Assembly: GCF_907177275.1 (NCBI RefSeq) | Contig: NZ_CAJSLV010000056.1 | Coordinates: 1 to 64,000, forward strand | DNA: 64,000 nucleotides | From: Actinacidiphila cocklensis | GTDB lineage: Bacteria; Actinomycetota; Actinomycetes; Streptomycetales; Streptomycetaceae | Direction of reading: 5' to 3' | In this document: piece by piece, positions 44,503-58,151 of the stretch | How the letters are laid out: each line of letters starts with the position of its first letter | Position numbering within the stretch: position 1 is the first letter of the stretch | Notes under the pieces: generated by a model | Databases searched by the model: none | What the model saw: only the letters and a program-made list of their open reading frames with translations | Told to the model about the DNA's origin: nothing | Translations under genes and position numbers: made by a program

Positions 44503-46659
44503 CTACTGGCCCGCCGCCTCAGGAGAGGCGGCGGGCTCGTGCGTGCGCGGCGCGGGCGTACGCGGCACGGCGCGCTGCTCGCCCCGCAGCGGGCCGCGCG
44601 GACGGTTCAACGCCCGGTGCGCCGCCGCGTCCAGGCCCAGCAGCGCGCCCTCGCCGAGCGCCGCCGTGTACGCCGTCTCGCCCAGCGCCGCCCGTACCCG
44701 CTGCTCGCACACCGCGTGCGGCGCGTTGAAGTACCGCGAGCCGAACAGCCGCAGGCCCACCGACCCCCACAGCCGCCCGGCCGCACCCTGCAGCACCGCC
44801 GCCTCGTACGGCGCCCCCTCGCCTTCGGTGATCAGCGCCAGCAGCTCCAGCGCCAGCACCGCGCCCACCAGGTCGTCGAAGGCGTGGTCGATGGCCAGCG
44901 ACTCCTCGGCCAGCCGCCTGGCCCGCCCGGGCTCACCGGCCAGCCAGGCCGCGTACCCCAGCACGTACAGCGCGTACGCCAGCGTCCAGCGCTCACCGTG
45001 GTCGCGGCAGATGTCCCTGACCTCCTCGGCCAGCCGCACCGCCTGCTCCACGTCGCCCTGGAAGGCCACCGACATCGCCAGTTCGACCTGCGCCATCAGC
45101 ACGTTGCTGTTCAGCTCGCCGACCGAGCGGTAGCGCAGCAGCGCGTCGTCGATGAAGCGCTCGGCGCGCGGCATGTCGTCGGAGACCAGCGCCAGGCAGC
45201 CGAGCCGGTGCAGCGCGTACGCCTCCGCCACCGCGTTGCCCGCCGCCCGCGCCTCGTCGCGGCACTGCTGGAGCACCGACAGCGCCGCCGCCGAGTCGCC
45301 CTGGAGCAGCGCCACGTAGCCGTACACCCACATCGCCTTCGCCCGGGCCTCGGAGTGCTCGGCCGGCAGTTCCAGCGCCCGCCCCAGCCAGTGCCTGCCC
45401 TCGGCCAGCCGCCCGCAGCCCACCCAGCAGAACCACAGGGTGCCGGCCAGGTACTGGCCCACCGCCGGGTCCTCGGCCGGCTCGCCGAGAATCCCGTCCA
45501 GGCTGAACTCCAGGGCCAGCCGCAGGTTCGGCAGGTCCGCAGCGACCCGGGCGGCGACCTCTGCCTGGCGCGGGCTGAACCAGTCCAGCTCGCACCAGGT
45601 GGCGAGCCCCAGGTACCAGTCCCGGTGCCGGCGCCTGACCCTGGCCTCCTCGCCGAGCTCGGCCAGCCACCCGGCGCCGTACTCGCGGACGCTGTCCAGC
45701 ATCCGGTAGCGCGCGTGACCGCCCTCGCCGTCCTCCTCGCGGCTGAGCACCGACTGGGCGACCAGCGCGGCGACCGCCTCGACCACCTCGGGTTCCGCGA
45801 TGCCGCTGCCGGCGCACACGTACTCGACCGCCTCCAGGTCGAAGCGCCCCGCGAAGACCGACAGCCGCGCCCACAGCAGCCGTTCGGCCGGGCTGCACAG
45901 CTCGTGGCTCCAGCCGATCGCGGTCCGCAGCGCCCGGTGCCGCGCGGGCGCGCTCGGGTCGCCGCCGGTCAGCAGCCGGAAGCGGTCGTCGAGGCGGTCG
46001 AGCACCTGCTCGACCGACAGCGCGCGCAGCCGGACCGCGGCCAGTTCCAGCGCCAGCGGCAGACCGTCGAGCCGGGAGCACAGCTCCGCCACCGCCGCCG
46101 AGTTCGCCGCCGTCACCGCGAAGCCGGGCACCACCGCGGCCGCCCGCTCAGTGAACAGCCGCACCGCGTCCGAGGCGACGGGCAGCGGTTCGAGCGGCAG
46201 CAGCAGCTCACCGGTGATGCCCAGCGGCCGCCGGCCCACCGCCAGTACCCGCAACCCCGGCGCCCGGCGCAGCAGATCGGCGACCAGCGCCGCACACGGC
46301 TCGGCCAGCCGGTCGAACCCGTCGAGGACCAGCAGCAGTTCGCGGTCGGCCAGGTGTTCCGCCAGCGCCTCGCGCGGCGCCCGACTGGTGTGGTCGGGCA
46401 GCCGCAGCGCCTCGGCGACGGTGTGGTCCACCAGATCCGCGCCGTGCAGCCCGATGAGTTCGACGAACCGGACGCCGTCGCGGAAACGGTCCTGCAACCT
46501 CCGGGCGGCATGCAGGGCGAGCCGGGTCTTCCCGACGCCGCCCGCACCGGTGACCGTCGCCAGCCGTGATCCGGTCACCAGCGCGGTCAACCGGTCGAGT
46601 TCCGGCACTCTGCCGACGAAACCGGTCAGCTCGGACGGGAGGTTACCCGCAGTCTCCAT
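44503..46659 (-). CDS. STAND (NB-ARC) ATPase with TPR-like repeats and no C-terminal HTH
   Basis: 718 residues. The NB-ARC ATPase is at the start: GFVGRVPELDRL, P-loop ATVTGAGGVGKTRLALH, ELLLVLDGFDRL, RVLAVGRRPLGI and GLPLALELAAVRLRAL; then a winged-helix region (SHELCSPAERLLWARLSVFAG) and a long TPR-like helical array. Proteins of this class in Streptomyces often end in a LuxR-type HTH or begin with a SARP domain; I see neither. The C-terminus is a disordered Pro/Arg tail. ATG 46659 is the natural first residue. Inducer and role are unknown. Confidence 0.85.
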   Translation of the reverse strand: METAGNLPSELTGFVGRVPELDRLTALVTGSRLATVTGAGGVGKTRLALHAARRLQDRFRDGVRFVELIGLHGADLVDHTVAEALRLPDHTSRAPREALAEHLADRELLLVLDGFDRLAEPCAALVADLLRRAPGLRVLAVGRRPLGITGELLLPLEPLPVASDAVRLFTERAAAVVPGFAVTAANSAAVAELCSRLDGLPLALELAAVRLRALSVEQVLDRLDDRFRLLTGGDPSAPARHRALRTAIGWSHELCSPAERLLWARLSVFAGRFDLEAVEYVCAGSGIAEPEVVEAVAALVAQSVLSREEDGEGGHARYRMLDSVREYGAGWLAELGEEARVRRRHRDWYLGLATWCELDWFSPRQAEVAARVAADLPNLRLALEFSLDGILGEPAEDPAVGQYLAGTLWFCWVGCGRLAEGRHWLGRALELPAEHSEARAKAMWVYGYVALLQGDSAAALSVLQQCRDEARAAGNAVAEAYALHRLGCLALVSDDMPRAERFIDDALLRYRSVGELNSNVLMAQVELAMSVAFQGDVEQAVRLAEEVRDICRDHGERWTLAYALYVLGYAAWLAGEPGRARRLAEESLAIDHAFDDLVGAVLALELLALITEGEGAPYEAAVLQGAAGRLWGSVGLRLFGSRYFNAPHAVCEQRVRAALGETAYTAALGEGALLGLDAAAHRALNRPRGPLRGEQRAVPRTPAPRTHEPAASPEAAGQ
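44509..44536. terminator. Hairpin after rpsD, inside the STAND gene's 3' end
   Basis: 12-bp stem GCCCGCCGCCTC (44509-44520) / GAGGCGGCGGGC (44525-44536), loop AGGA. It starts 25 bp past the rpsD stop and overlaps the last codons of the convergent gene. Confidence 0.75.
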
Positions 46660-46864
46660 GGTGCACGGAGCGTACTTGAATGCTCGCGCTACGTACAGCG
46701 GGCCGTCCCAGGGGTTGCCAGACGGCCTGACCTCTGCTCAGGAGGGTGAGCGTCGGGACGCCACGCCACGGCAAGGGGCAGCCGGGAATGCGGTACGGCG
46801 GCGGCCGGGTGGCGCGATAGGCTCAGGGATCAACCGACCTGGTGACGAGAGGGAGCGCGGCAAA

Positions 46865-47296
46865 GTGTCCGGTGGAGAAGTGGCCGGCGTGGCCGGCCTC
46901 GTCGTCGCGGTGTTCTGGGCGATCCTCGTGTCGTTCCTGGCGCTCGCGCTCGCGCGCCTGGCAGGCACCCTGCGCCGCACCACGGAGCTGGTCGCCGGTA
47001 TCACCGAGCAGGCCGTACCGCTGCTCGGCGAGGCCTCGGACGCGCTGCGCTCCGCGCACACCCAGCTCGACCGGGTCGACACGATCACCGCCGACGTGGC
47101 CGAGGTGACCGCCAACGCCTCCGCGCTGTCCTCCACCGTCGCCAGCACCTTCGGCGGCCCGCTGGTGAAGGTCGCGGCCTTCGGCTACGGGGTGCGGCGC
47201 GCGGTCGGGCTGCAGGCCGGCGGCGCAGGCAAGGTGGTGCCCGGGCAGGCGCCCGCCGCCCGACGAGGCCGCCGCCGCAACCGCTCGAAGGACTGA
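46865..47296 (+). CDS. DUF948 membrane-anchored protein
   Basis: 143 residues. One N-terminal membrane helix ([24 protein letters not shown]), a helical region with repeated threonine, leucine and valine heptads ([45 protein letters not shown]), and a basic C-terminus. Matches the DUF948 family, common just upstream of alaS in actinobacteria. Function unknown. GTG 46865 follows GGGAGCGCGG. Confidence 0.85.
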   Translation: MSGGEVAGVAGLVVAVFWAILVSFLALALARLAGTLRRTTELVAGITEQAVPLLGEASDALRSAHTQLDRVDTITADVAEVTANASALSSTVASTFGGPLVKVAAFGYGVRRAVGLQAGGAGKVVPGQAPAARRGRRRNRSKD

Positions 47297-47302
47297 GGCC
47301 CC

Positions 47303-47632
47303 ATGTTCCGCCGTCTGTTCTGGTTCCTTACCGGTGCCGCCACCGGAGTGTGGGCCACCACCAAGGTCAACCGCGCACTGCGCCGGCTCAGCCCGGAAAG
47401 CCTCGCCGCGACCGCGGCCGACCGCGCGCTGGAGACCGGCGCCCGGCTGCGCACGTTCGCCCACGACGTCAGGGCGGGCATGACGCAGCGCGAAGGGGAA
47501 CTGCACGACGCCCTCGGGCTGACCGGCGCGGACGACCCCCGCCGCGCCGCCCCGCGGGAACTCGACACCGACCTCCCGGCACCGCGCCGGGGCATTGCGT
47601 ACAACGCGTACGACCGGAAGGACGATCACTGA
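47303..47632 (+). CDS. DUF6167-like small protein upstream of alaS
   Basis: 109 residues. Begins [35 protein letters not shown], with one weak hydrophobic segment, then an amphipathic helix ([23 protein letters not shown]) and a polar tail ending AYDRKDDH. It is 6 bp after the DUF948 gene and shares TGATG with alaS, so the three are one operon. Function unknown. Confidence 0.82.
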   Translation: MFRRLFWFLTGAATGVWATTKVNRALRRLSPESLAATAADRALETGARLRTFAHDVRAGMTQREGELHDALGLTGADDPRRAAPRELDTDLPAPRRGIAYNAYDRKDDH

Positions 47633-50301
47633 TGGAGTCGGCAGAAATCCGCCGCCGCTGGCTGCGCTTCTTCGAGGAGCGCGGGCACACCGTTGTGCCG
47701 TCGGCGTCCCTCATCGCCGACGACCCGACGCTGCTGCTGGTCCCGGCGGGCATGGTCCCCTTCAAGCCGTACTTCCTCGGCGAGGTCAAGCCGCCCTTCC
47801 GGCGGGCCACCAGCGTCCAGAAGTGCGTCCGCACCCCGGACATCGAAGAGGTCGGCAAGACCACCAGGCACGGCACGTTCTTCCAGATGTGCGGCAACTT
47901 CTCCTTCGGCGACTACTTCAAGGAAGGCGCCATCCGCTACGCCTGGGAGCTGCTCACCCTGCCCCAGGACCGGGGCGGTTACGGCCTGGAGCCGGAGAAG
48001 CTCTGGATCACCGTCTACGAGCAGGACCCCGAGGCCGAGCAGATCTGGCGCGACGTGATCGGCGTGCCCGCGGAGCGCATCCAGCGGCTCGGCATGGGCC
48101 CCAACTTCTGGTCCATGGGTGTCCCGGGACCCTGCGGCCCCTGCTCCGAGATCAACTACGACCGCGGCCCGGAGTTCGGCGTCGAGGGCGGCCCCGCCGT
48201 CAACGACGAGCGCTACGTGGAGATCTGGAACCTGGTCTTCATGCAGTACGAGCGCGGCGCGGGCGAGGGCAAGGAGGACTTCCCGATCCTCGGCGACCTG
48301 CCCGCCCAGAACATCGACACCGGCCTCGGCCTCGAACGCCTCGCGATGATCCTGCAGGGCGTGCAGAACATGTACGAGACCGACACCCTGCGGGTCGTGA
48401 TCGACAAGGCCACCGAGCTGAGCGGCGTGCGGTACGGGCAGGCGCACGACACCGACGTGGCCCTGCGGGTCGTCGCCGACCACATGCGCACCTCGATGAT
48501 GCTGATCGGCGACGGCGTCACCCCCGGCAACGAGGGCCGCGGCTACGTGCTGCGCCGCATCATGCGCCGCGCCATCCGCAACATGCGGCTGCTCGGCGCC
48601 CACGACGCGGTCGCCGCCGAGCTGATCGACGTGGTGCTCACCACCATGGGCGAGCAGTACCCGGAGCTGCTGACCGACCGCAAGCGCATCGAGACCGTCG
48701 CGCTGGCCGAGGAGGCCGCCTTCCTCAAGACGCTCAGGGCCGGCACCAACATCCTCGACACCGCCGTCACCGAGACCAAGCAGGCCGGCGGCACCGTGCT
48801 GTCCGGGGACCAGGCCTTCCTGCTGCACGACACCTGGGGCTTCCCGATCGACCTCACCCTGGAGATGGCCTCGGAGCAGGGCCTGTCCGTGGACGAGGAC
48901 GGCTTCCGGCGGCTGATGAAGGAGCAGCGCGACCGCGCCAAGGCCGACGCCCGCGCCAAGAAGACCGGCCACGCCGACCTGTCCGCCTACCGCGAGGTCG
49001 CCGACCGCTCGGGCACCACGCTCTTCACCGGATACACCGACAACCAGAACGAGGCCACCGTCGTCGGCCTGCTGGTCGACGGCCTGCCCTCGCCCGCCGC
49101 CACCGAGGGCGACGAGGTCGAGGTCGTCCTCGACCGCACGCCCTTCTACGCCGAGGGCGGCGGCCAGCTCGCCGACACCGGCCGGATCAGGGTCGACGGC
49201 GGCGCCGTCGTCGAGGTCAGGGACGTCCAGCAGCCGGTGCCCGGCGTCAGCGTGCACAAGGGCGTCGTCCAGGTCGGCGAGATCGCCCTGGGCTCCGCCG
49301 TGCTCGCCCAGATCGACCTGGTCAGGCGCCGCGCCATCGCCCGCGCCCACAGTGCCACCCACCTCACCCACCAGGCGCTGCGTGACGCCCTCGGCCCCAC
49401 GGCCGCCCAGGCCGGCTCGGAGAACTCGCCCGGCCGCTTCCGCTTCGACTTCGGCTCGCCGGCCGCCGTGCCCGGCACCGTGCTGACCGACGTCGAGCAG
49501 AAGATCAACGAGGTGCTGGCCCGCGAACTGGACGTCACCGCCGAGGTGCTGCCCATCGCCGAGGCCAAACGGCAGGGCGCCATCGCCGAGTTCGGCGAGA
49601 AGTACGGCGAGCACGTCCGGGTCGTCACCATCGGCGACTTCTCCAAGGAGCTGTGCGGCGGCACCCACGTCCACAACACCGCGCAGCTGGGCCTGGTCAA
49701 GCTGCTCGGCGAGTCCTCGATCGGCTCCGGCGTGCGCCGCGTCGAGGCCCTGGTCGGCGTGGACGCCTACAACTTCCTCGCCCGCGAGCACACCGTCGTC
49801 GCCCAGTTGACCGAACTGGTCAAGGGCCGGCCCGACGAGCTGCCCGAGAAGATCTCCGGCATGCTCGCCAAGCTCAAGGACGCCGAGAAGGAGATCGAGC
49901 GCTTCCGCGCCGAGAAGGTGCTGCAGGCCGCCGCGGGCCTCGCCGAGACCGCGCAGGACGTCAAGGGCGTCGCCCTGGTCACCGGTTCGGTGCCGGACGG
50001 CACCGGCGCCGACGACCTGCGCCGGCTGGTGCTGGACGTGCGGCAGCGCATCACCGGCGGCCGGCCGGCCGTCGTGGCGCTGTTCACGGTGGCGAACGGC
50101 CGCCCGCTGACCGTGGTGGCCACCAACGAGGCCGCCCGCGAGCGCGGCATCAAGGCCGGCGAGCTGGTCCGTACCGCCGCCAAGGCGCTCGGCGGCGGCG
50201 GTGGCGGCAAGGACGACGTCGCCCAGGGCGGCGGGCAGAACCCGGCCGCCGTCCAGGAAGCCGTCGAGGCCGTGCAGCGGCTCGTCGCCGAGAAGGCGTG
50301 A
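47632..50301 (+). CDS. alaS: Alanyl-tRNA synthetase
   Basis: 889 residues, full length. Starts [27 protein letters not shown]; class II core with [18 protein letters not shown]; editing domain with [15 protein letters not shown] (HxxxH) and [13 protein letters not shown] (zinc-binding); and a C-terminal domain with [15 protein letters not shown]. It charges and proofreads tRNA-Ala. ATG 47632 is fused to the previous stop (TGATG). It is the main gene of a small operon continuing into ruvX and mltG. Confidence 0.97.
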   Translation: MESAEIRRRWLRFFEERGHTVVPSASLIADDPTLLLVPAGMVPFKPYFLGEVKPPFRRATSVQKCVRTPDIEEVGKTTRHGTFFQMCGNFSFGDYFKEGAIRYAWELLTLPQDRGGYGLEPEKLWITVYEQDPEAEQIWRDVIGVPAERIQRLGMGPNFWSMGVPGPCGPCSEINYDRGPEFGVEGGPAVNDERYVEIWNLVFMQYERGAGEGKEDFPILGDLPAQNIDTGLGLERLAMILQGVQNMYETDTLRVVIDKATELSGVRYGQAHDTDVALRVVADHMRTSMMLIGDGVTPGNEGRGYVLRRIMRRAIRNMRLLGAHDAVAAELIDVVLTTMGEQYPELLTDRKRIETVALAEEAAFLKTLRAGTNILDTAVTETKQAGGTVLSGDQAFLLHDTWGFPIDLTLEMASEQGLSVDEDGFRRLMKEQRDRAKADARAKKTGHADLSAYREVADRSGTTLFTGYTDNQNEATVVGLLVDGLPSPAATEGDEVEVVLDRTPFYAEGGGQLADTGRIRVDGGAVVEVRDVQQPVPGVSVHKGVVQVGEIALGSAVLAQIDLVRRRAIARAHSATHLTHQALRDALGPTAAQAGSENSPGRFRFDFGSPAAVPGTVLTDVEQKINEVLARELDVTAEVLPIAEAKRQGAIAEFGEKYGEHVRVVTIGDFSKELCGGTHVHNTAQLGLVKLLGESSIGSGVRRVEALVGVDAYNFLAREHTVVAQLTELVKGRPDELPEKISGMLAKLKDAEKEIERFRAEKVLQAAAGLAETAQDVKGVALVTGSVPDGTGADDLRRLVLDVRQRITGGRPAVVALFTVANGRPLTVVATNEAARERGIKAGELVRTAAKALGGGGGGKDDVAQGGGQNPAAVQEAVEAVQRLVAEKA

Positions 50302-50303
50302 GC

Positions 50304-50819
50304 GTGCACGACCCCGAGCAGCACGAGGGCGCCGAGCCCGCCGGCAGGCCCGCGATACGGCGGGGCCGGCGGCTCGGCGTCGACGTCGGGGACGCCAGGA
50401 TCGGGGTCGCCTCCTGCGACCCGGACGGCATCCTGGCGACCCCGGTCGAGACGGTGCCGGGCCGCGACGTCCCCGCGGCCCTGCGCAGGCTCGCCGCGCT
50501 CGTCGCCGAGTACGAGCCGATCGAGGTCGTCGTCGGGCTGCCGCGGTCGCTCAACGGCACCGAGGGGCCGGCCGCGGCCAAGGTGCGGACCTTTGCGCAA
50601 GGTGTGGCGAAAATCATCACACCGGTGCCGGTACGCCTGGTGGATGAGCGGATGACCACCGTAACGGCCACACAGGGGCTGCGCGCTTCCGGCGTGAAGG
50701 CGAAGAAGGGACGCTCCGTGGTCGACCAGGTTGCGGCCGTCATCATTCTGCAGAGCGCGCTGGAAGCCGAACGGCTGTCGGGTAAAGCTCCCGGGGAGAG
50801 CGTCCAATCCTCCATCTGA
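50304..50819 (+). CDS. ruvX: Holliday-junction-resolvase-fold protein RuvX/YqgF
   Basis: 171 residues. RNase H-like fold with acidic sites in RRLGVDVGDARIGVASCDP, EVVVGLPRSLNGTEGPAAAKVRTFA and LVDERMTTVTATQGLR, then KKGRSVVDQVAAVIILQSALE. Family members process 16S rRNA 5' ends and may resolve junctions. GTG 50304 is seven bases after an AAGG-type site; GTG 50298 overlaps the alaS stop and is the alternative. Confidence 0.88.
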   Translation: MHDPEQHEGAEPAGRPAIRRGRRLGVDVGDARIGVASCDPDGILATPVETVPGRDVPAALRRLAALVAEYEPIEVVVGLPRSLNGTEGPAAAKVRTFAQGVAKIITPVPVRLVDERMTTVTATQGLRASGVKAKKGRSVVDQVAAVIILQSALEAERLSGKAPGESVQSSI

Positions 50820-50848
50820 TCGCGATACGGTAACGTTCCGCGCGACAC

Positions 50849-50870
50849 GGCGGCGCCTCCTGGCGCCGCC
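50849..50870 (+). terminator. Hairpin between ruvX and mltG
   Basis: 9-bp stem GGCGGCGCC (50849-50857) / GGCGCCGCC (50862-50870), loop TCCT, followed by CGTTTCGC. It may attenuate transcription into mltG. Confidence 0.55.
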
Positions 50871-50919
50871 CGTTTCGCAAGGTCGGCAGCCCGATGCCGA
50901 CCGCGTACCAAGGGGACCG

Positions 50920-52800
50920 ATGACTGACTATGGCCGGGGCTCCGGCTCCGAACCGTGGCACCCGGACGACCCGCTGTTCGGCGACGCGTACGACGGAGGC
51001 CAGGGCTACCAGCAGCCCCAGCCCCAGCAGCCGCAGCAGCAGGGCGGTGAGTGGCAGGACCCGTACGCCACAGGTCAGCATCAGCAGCAGTACCCACAGC
51101 AGGGCACCGGCCAGTACCCGCAGCAGCCCCAGCAGCAGTACCCGCAGCAGCAGTACCCGATGCAGCACCCGCAACAGCAGCAGCACACGGGCCAGTACCC
51201 GCAGCAGCAGTACCCGCAGCAGGGCGGCTACGACGGCTACGACACCGGGTCGCACCAGACGTACGACACCGGATCGCACCCCACGGGCGGCTACGGCACC
51301 CAGGACCCGTACGGCGGCCGCCCGCAGCAGGACCCCTACGGTGGCCAGCAGCAGCCCGGCTACTACGGCCAGGGCGGCTACCCGCAGCAACAGCAGCCCC
51401 AGCAGCAGTACGGCCAGCAGCCGCAGCAACCCCAGCAGCCCGGCCCCGGCATGCAGCAGCCGCAGCCGCCGCAGCAGCCGCAGCAGGGCGCCCAGCAGGG
51501 CCAGCACCCGGGCCAGCCCGCGCCCGGCCAGACGCGGCTCCAGCAGCCGGCACCCGGCGCCCGCCCGCAGGAGCCCGGCGCCCGCCCGTTGCGCACCGCC
51601 CCCGCCAACACCGGCGACTGGGATGCGGACGACGACGCCGACCCCCGCGAGCACGCCTTCTTCGCCGGCCGCGACGACGACGACGATGACGACGACCGGC
51701 CGGCCGGCAACGAGAGCGGCGGCCGGCGGGCCGGCAGGAACCAGCAGCCCAAGGGCGGCAAGAAGCGCCGCAGCGGCTGCGCCTGCCTGACGGTGCTGCT
51801 CGTGCTCGGCGGCGGCCTCGGCGGCGCGGTCTACTACGGCTACGGCGTCTACCAGGACCACTTCGGCCCCGCCCCCGACTACACGGGCAACGGCACCCCC
51901 TCGGTCCAGGTCGAGATCCCCAAGGGCTCGACGCTGACCACGATGGGCAACCTGCTCAAGAACGCCGGCGTGGTCAAGAGCGTCGACGCCTTCACGGCGG
52001 CGGCCCGCAACAACCCCAAGGGCCAGTCCATCCAGGCCGGCGTCTACGTGCTGAACAAGAACATGTCCGCGGCCGCGGCCGTCACGATGATGCTCGACCC
52101 GAAGTCGCAGAGTGCGCTGATCATCCCCGAGGGGCTGCGGGCCACCCGCATATACGCCGATATCGACCACAAGCTCGGCCTCAAGGCGGGGACGACCGCC
52201 CAGCAGGTCAAGGGTGTCGACCTCGGCCTGCCCGCCTGGGCCAAGGGCAACGTCGAGGGCTTCCTCTTCCCCGCCAAGTACAGCGTGGGCAAGGGTATGA
52301 AGCCGGTCGACGTCGTCAAGCAGATGGTCAACCAGGCCAAGGCGGAGTACACCGAGGACGGCCTGGAGGCCGGTGCCGCGAAGATGGGCAGGACACCGCT
52401 GGAGATCATCGAGATCGCCAGCCTCGTCCAGGCCGAGGCCCAGGAGGCGGACGACTTCGGCAAGGTGTCCCGGGTCGTCTACAACCGGCTCAGCCAGGGC
52501 ACGATGCTGCAGTTCGACTCGACCATCAACTACGCCATGGGCCGGTCGACCCTGAACACCAGCAACAAGGACATCCACTTCAAGTCGCCGTACAACACCT
52601 ACACGCACAAGGGCCTGCCGCCAGGACCGATCGACAACCCCGGGCATGACGCCATCAAGGCCGCGCTCAACCCGACGGACGGCAACTGGATCTGGTTCGT
52701 GACGGTCAAGCCCGGCGATACGCGCTTCACCGACAGCTACGCCGAGCACCAGAAGAACGTCGCGGACTTCAACGCCTACCAGAAGGCCCACGGCGGGTGA
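50920..52800 (+). CDS. mltG: Endolytic transglycosylase MltG with long Gln/Pro/Tyr-rich N-terminus
   Basis: 626 residues. Residues about 25-200 are low complexity, dominated by Gln, Pro, Tyr and Gly with YPQQ-type units, then an acidic stretch and a basic run (KGGKKRRSGCACL) leading to one membrane helix (about 285-310). The extracytoplasmic domain has LysM-like and YceG parts: VQVEIPKGSTLTTMGNLL, and EIIEIASLVQAEAQEADDFGKVSRVVYNRLSQGTMLQFDSTINYAMG with the conserved catalytic Glu. MltG cuts nascent glycan strands. It overlaps aroE by four bases. The N-terminal extension is far longer than in E. coli. Confidence 0.92.
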   Translation: MTDYGRGSGSEPWHPDDPLFGDAYDGGQGYQQPQPQQPQQQGGEWQDPYATGQHQQQYPQQGTGQYPQQPQQQYPQQQYPMQHPQQQQHTGQYPQQQYPQQGGYDGYDTGSHQTYDTGSHPTGGYGTQDPYGGRPQQDPYGGQQQPGYYGQGGYPQQQQPQQQYGQQPQQPQQPGPGMQQPQPPQQPQQGAQQGQHPGQPAPGQTRLQQPAPGARPQEPGARPLRTAPANTGDWDADDDADPREHAFFAGRDDDDDDDDRPAGNESGGRRAGRNQQPKGGKKRRSGCACLTVLLVLGGGLGGAVYYGYGVYQDHFGPAPDYTGNGTPSVQVEIPKGSTLTTMGNLLKNAGVVKSVDAFTAAARNNPKGQSIQAGVYVLNKNMSAAAAVTMMLDPKSQSALIIPEGLRATRIYADIDHKLGLKAGTTAQQVKGVDLGLPAWAKGNVEGFLFPAKYSVGKGMKPVDVVKQMVNQAKAEYTEDGLEAGAAKMGRTPLEIIEIASLVQAEAQEADDFGKVSRVVYNRLSQGTMLQFDSTINYAMGRSTLNTSNKDIHFKSPYNTYTHKGLPPGPIDNPGHDAIKAALNPTDGNWIWFVTVKPGDTRFTDSYAEHQKNVADFNAYQKAHGG

Positions 52801-53627
52801 CCGGCACCCGCCGTGCCGCCGTGCTCGGCTCGCCCATCGCGCACTCGCTGTCCCCGGTGCTGCACCGGGCCGCGTACGCCGCGATGGGCCTGACCGGCTG
52901 GCGCTACGACCGCTTCGAGGTCGACGAGGACGCGCTGCCCGGCTTCCTCGACGGCCTCGACCCGGCGCAGTGGGCGGGCCTGTCGCTGACGATGCCGCTC
53001 AAGCGCGCAGTGATCCCGCTGCTGGACAGCGTCAGCGACACCGCCGCGTCGGTGGAGGCCGTCAACACCGTCGTCCTCGGCGCCGACGGCCGCCGCAGCG
53101 GCGACAACACCGACATCCCCGGCATGCTCGCCGCCCTGCGCGAACGCGGCGTCACCTCCGTGCCGTCGGCGGCGATCCTGGGTGCCGGCGCCACCGCGTC
53201 CTCTGCCCTGGCCGCGCTCGCCCGCATCTGCACCGGCGAGGTCACCGCGTACGTCCGCGGCCCGGCCCGCGTCGCGGAGATGCGGCAGTGGGGAGAGCGC
53301 CTCGGGGTGACCGTACGCACCGCCGACTGGGCCGACGCCGCGAAGGCGCTCGACGAGCCGCTGGTCGTGGCCACCACCCCGGCCGGCGCCGCCGACCACC
53401 TGGCCGCCGCCGTCCCCGGCCACCCCGGCACCCTCTTCGACGTGCTCTACCACCCCTGGCCGACCGCACTGGCCGCCGCCTGGTCCGACCGGGACGCCCC
53501 GGTCGTCAGCGGCCTCGACCTGCTGGTCCACCAGGCCGTCCTCCAGGTCGAACAGCACACCGGCCACACCCCGGCCCCGCTCGCCGCAATGCGCACCGCG
53601 GGCGAGGCCGCACTCGGCACGCACTGA
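52797..53627 (+). CDS. aroE: Shikimate dehydrogenase
   Basis: 276 residues. Substrate site [18 protein letters not shown], catalytic Lys in [17 protein letters not shown], and the NADP site [16 protein letters not shown] with a GAGAxx loop. It reduces 3-dehydroshikimate to shikimate. GTG 52797 overlaps the mltG stop. The glycine loop here reads GAGATA rather than GAGGA. First of five aro genes in order aroE-aroC-aroK-aroB-aroQ. Confidence 0.9.
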   Translation: MTGTRRAAVLGSPIAHSLSPVLHRAAYAAMGLTGWRYDRFEVDEDALPGFLDGLDPAQWAGLSLTMPLKRAVIPLLDSVSDTAASVEAVNTVVLGADGRRSGDNTDIPGMLAALRERGVTSVPSAAILGAGATASSALAALARICTGEVTAYVRGPARVAEMRQWGERLGVTVRTADWADAAKALDEPLVVATTPAGAADHLAAAVPGHPGTLFDVLYHPWPTALAAAWSDRDAPVVSGLDLLVHQAVLQVEQHTGHTPAPLAAMRTAGEAALGTH

Positions 53628-53736
53628 CCGCGGACCCGCCGGGAGGCGTCCCGCACCCTGGACGCCGGTCCTGGCCGTCAGGGGAAACGTGGGAGGATCG
53701 GGGCGAGAGACGGCAGGCGTTTTCGAGGGAGCACCG

Positions 53737-56988
<3,252 letters not shown>

Positions 56989-57362
56989 GGGGACGCGCTT
57001 CCGCAGGCCGCGGTGGCTGGGGGGTTCCCCTCGGCAGGGGTGTGCTCCCAGGGGCGCGGGGAACTGCGCGCTCAGCCCCGACCGGGGCGCGGGTCGCCAC
57101 TGTCCGGAAGGGGCTGTTCGGTCCGTGCCGGACCAGCGGCCGGTGGCGGGCCGGCACCGCCCGCCGCAAGGGCACCCCCGTGAGGCCGCGCCCCGCGGAA
57201 GAGCACCGCCCGCGGGCAGCGGAACCGCGATCCCCGCGCCCGGGGGAGGGCAGGGGCACCCGGGAGGATTCCAGGGCGTTCACCAAAGAACGGCCGGGGA
57301 CGGTACCGTTCCATGTCAACCCGCGCGGCAGCGCACACCGCACCGAGATGGAGCCGGCCGAC
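56989..57362. repeat. 374-bp intergenic region with a dispersed Streptomyces repeat
   Basis: No gene is supported between aroQ and the P-loop gene. At about 57049-57073 the sequence AGGGGCGCGGGGAACTGCGC matches a short repeat scattered through Streptomyces intergenic regions. Other elements are a CGTTC-N6-GAACG inverted repeat (57277-57292) and TACCGT (57303-57308), a possible -10 for the next gene. Confidence 0.5.
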
Positions 57363-58064
57363 ATGCAGCACGCTGTGGGCGCACCGCAGCCCGGCGGCGG
57401 GCCGACGCCGCCCGTCGTAAGCGTCACCGGGCACTTCCCGCTGCCCGCCGCGGCGCCCGTGCAGGTGCCCGCGCCGGACGGCAACGGCTCGTTGTCGGGC
57501 GGCGCGCACGGCCCGGTGGCCGTCCTGCTGATCGGCGCGGCGGGCGCGGGCAAGACCACGATCGCCCGGCACTGGGCGGACAACCGCGGCGCCCCGACCG
57601 CGCACATCAGCCTCGACGACGTACGCGAATGGGTCCGCGCCGGCTTCGCCGACCCGCAGGCCGGGTGGAACGAGCACTCCGAGGCGCAGTACCGCCTCGC
57701 CCGCCGCACCTGCGGCTTCGCCGCCCGCAACTTCCTGGCCAACGGGGTGTCCTGCATCATCGACGACGCGGTCTTCCCCGACCGCCCCGCGGTCGGCCTC
57801 GGCGGCTGGAAGCGGCACGTCGGCCCCGGGCTGCTCCCGGTGGTCCTGCTGCCGGGCCTGGACGTCGTGCTCACCCGCAATGCCGAGCGCAGCGGCAACC
57901 GGCGGCTGTCGGACGAGGAGGTCGCCCGTATCCACGGCCGGATGGCCGGCTGGTACGGCTCGGGCCTGCCGATCATCGACAACTCCCAGCTGGACGTCGT
58001 CTCCGCCGCCGCGGCCCTGGACCGCGTCGTGGCCCGCAGCATCCAGGGTCCGCCCGTCTGGTAG
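57363..58064 (+). CDS. P-loop kinase-like (AAA_33) protein
   Basis: 233 residues. After a Pro/Gly-rich N-terminus, Walker A is LLIGAAGAGKTTIARHWA, then HISLDDVREWVRAGFADPQAGW, CIIDDAVFPDRPAVG, VVLLPGLDVVLTRNAERSGNRRLSDEEVARIHGRM and a C-terminal LPIIDNSQLDVVSAAAALDRVV. The pattern fits small nucleotide/sugar kinases of the AAA_33 group; substrate unknown. ATG 57363 has GGAG nine bases upstream; ATG 57348 is the alternative. Confidence 0.78.
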   Translation: MQHAVGAPQPGGGPTPPVVSVTGHFPLPAAAPVQVPAPDGNGSLSGGAHGPVAVLLIGAAGAGKTTIARHWADNRGAPTAHISLDDVREWVRAGFADPQAGWNEHSEAQYRLARRTCGFAARNFLANGVSCIIDDAVFPDRPAVGLGGWKRHVGPGLLPVVLLPGLDVVLTRNAERSGNRRLSDEEVARIHGRMAGWYGSGLPIIDNSQLDVVSAAAALDRVVARSIQGPPVW

Positions 58065-58151
58065 GGCGGCCCGTGGCCGGTCCCCGTGGGCAGAACCCCC
58101 TTCGGAGGGCGAAAAGGGGCGGCGTGAGGGCGTCCGCCATAAGCTCGCGAC

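Noticed and set aside
51000..51560. Dense CAGCAG/CCGCAG repeats as a possible microsatellite or array
   Set aside because: They encode the in-frame Gln/Pro/Tyr-rich N-terminus of MltG, with irregular unit length.
58065..58151. CCCCCTTCGGAGGG as a terminator after the P-loop gene
   Set aside because: Only about four base pairs can form without mismatch, too weak to claim.
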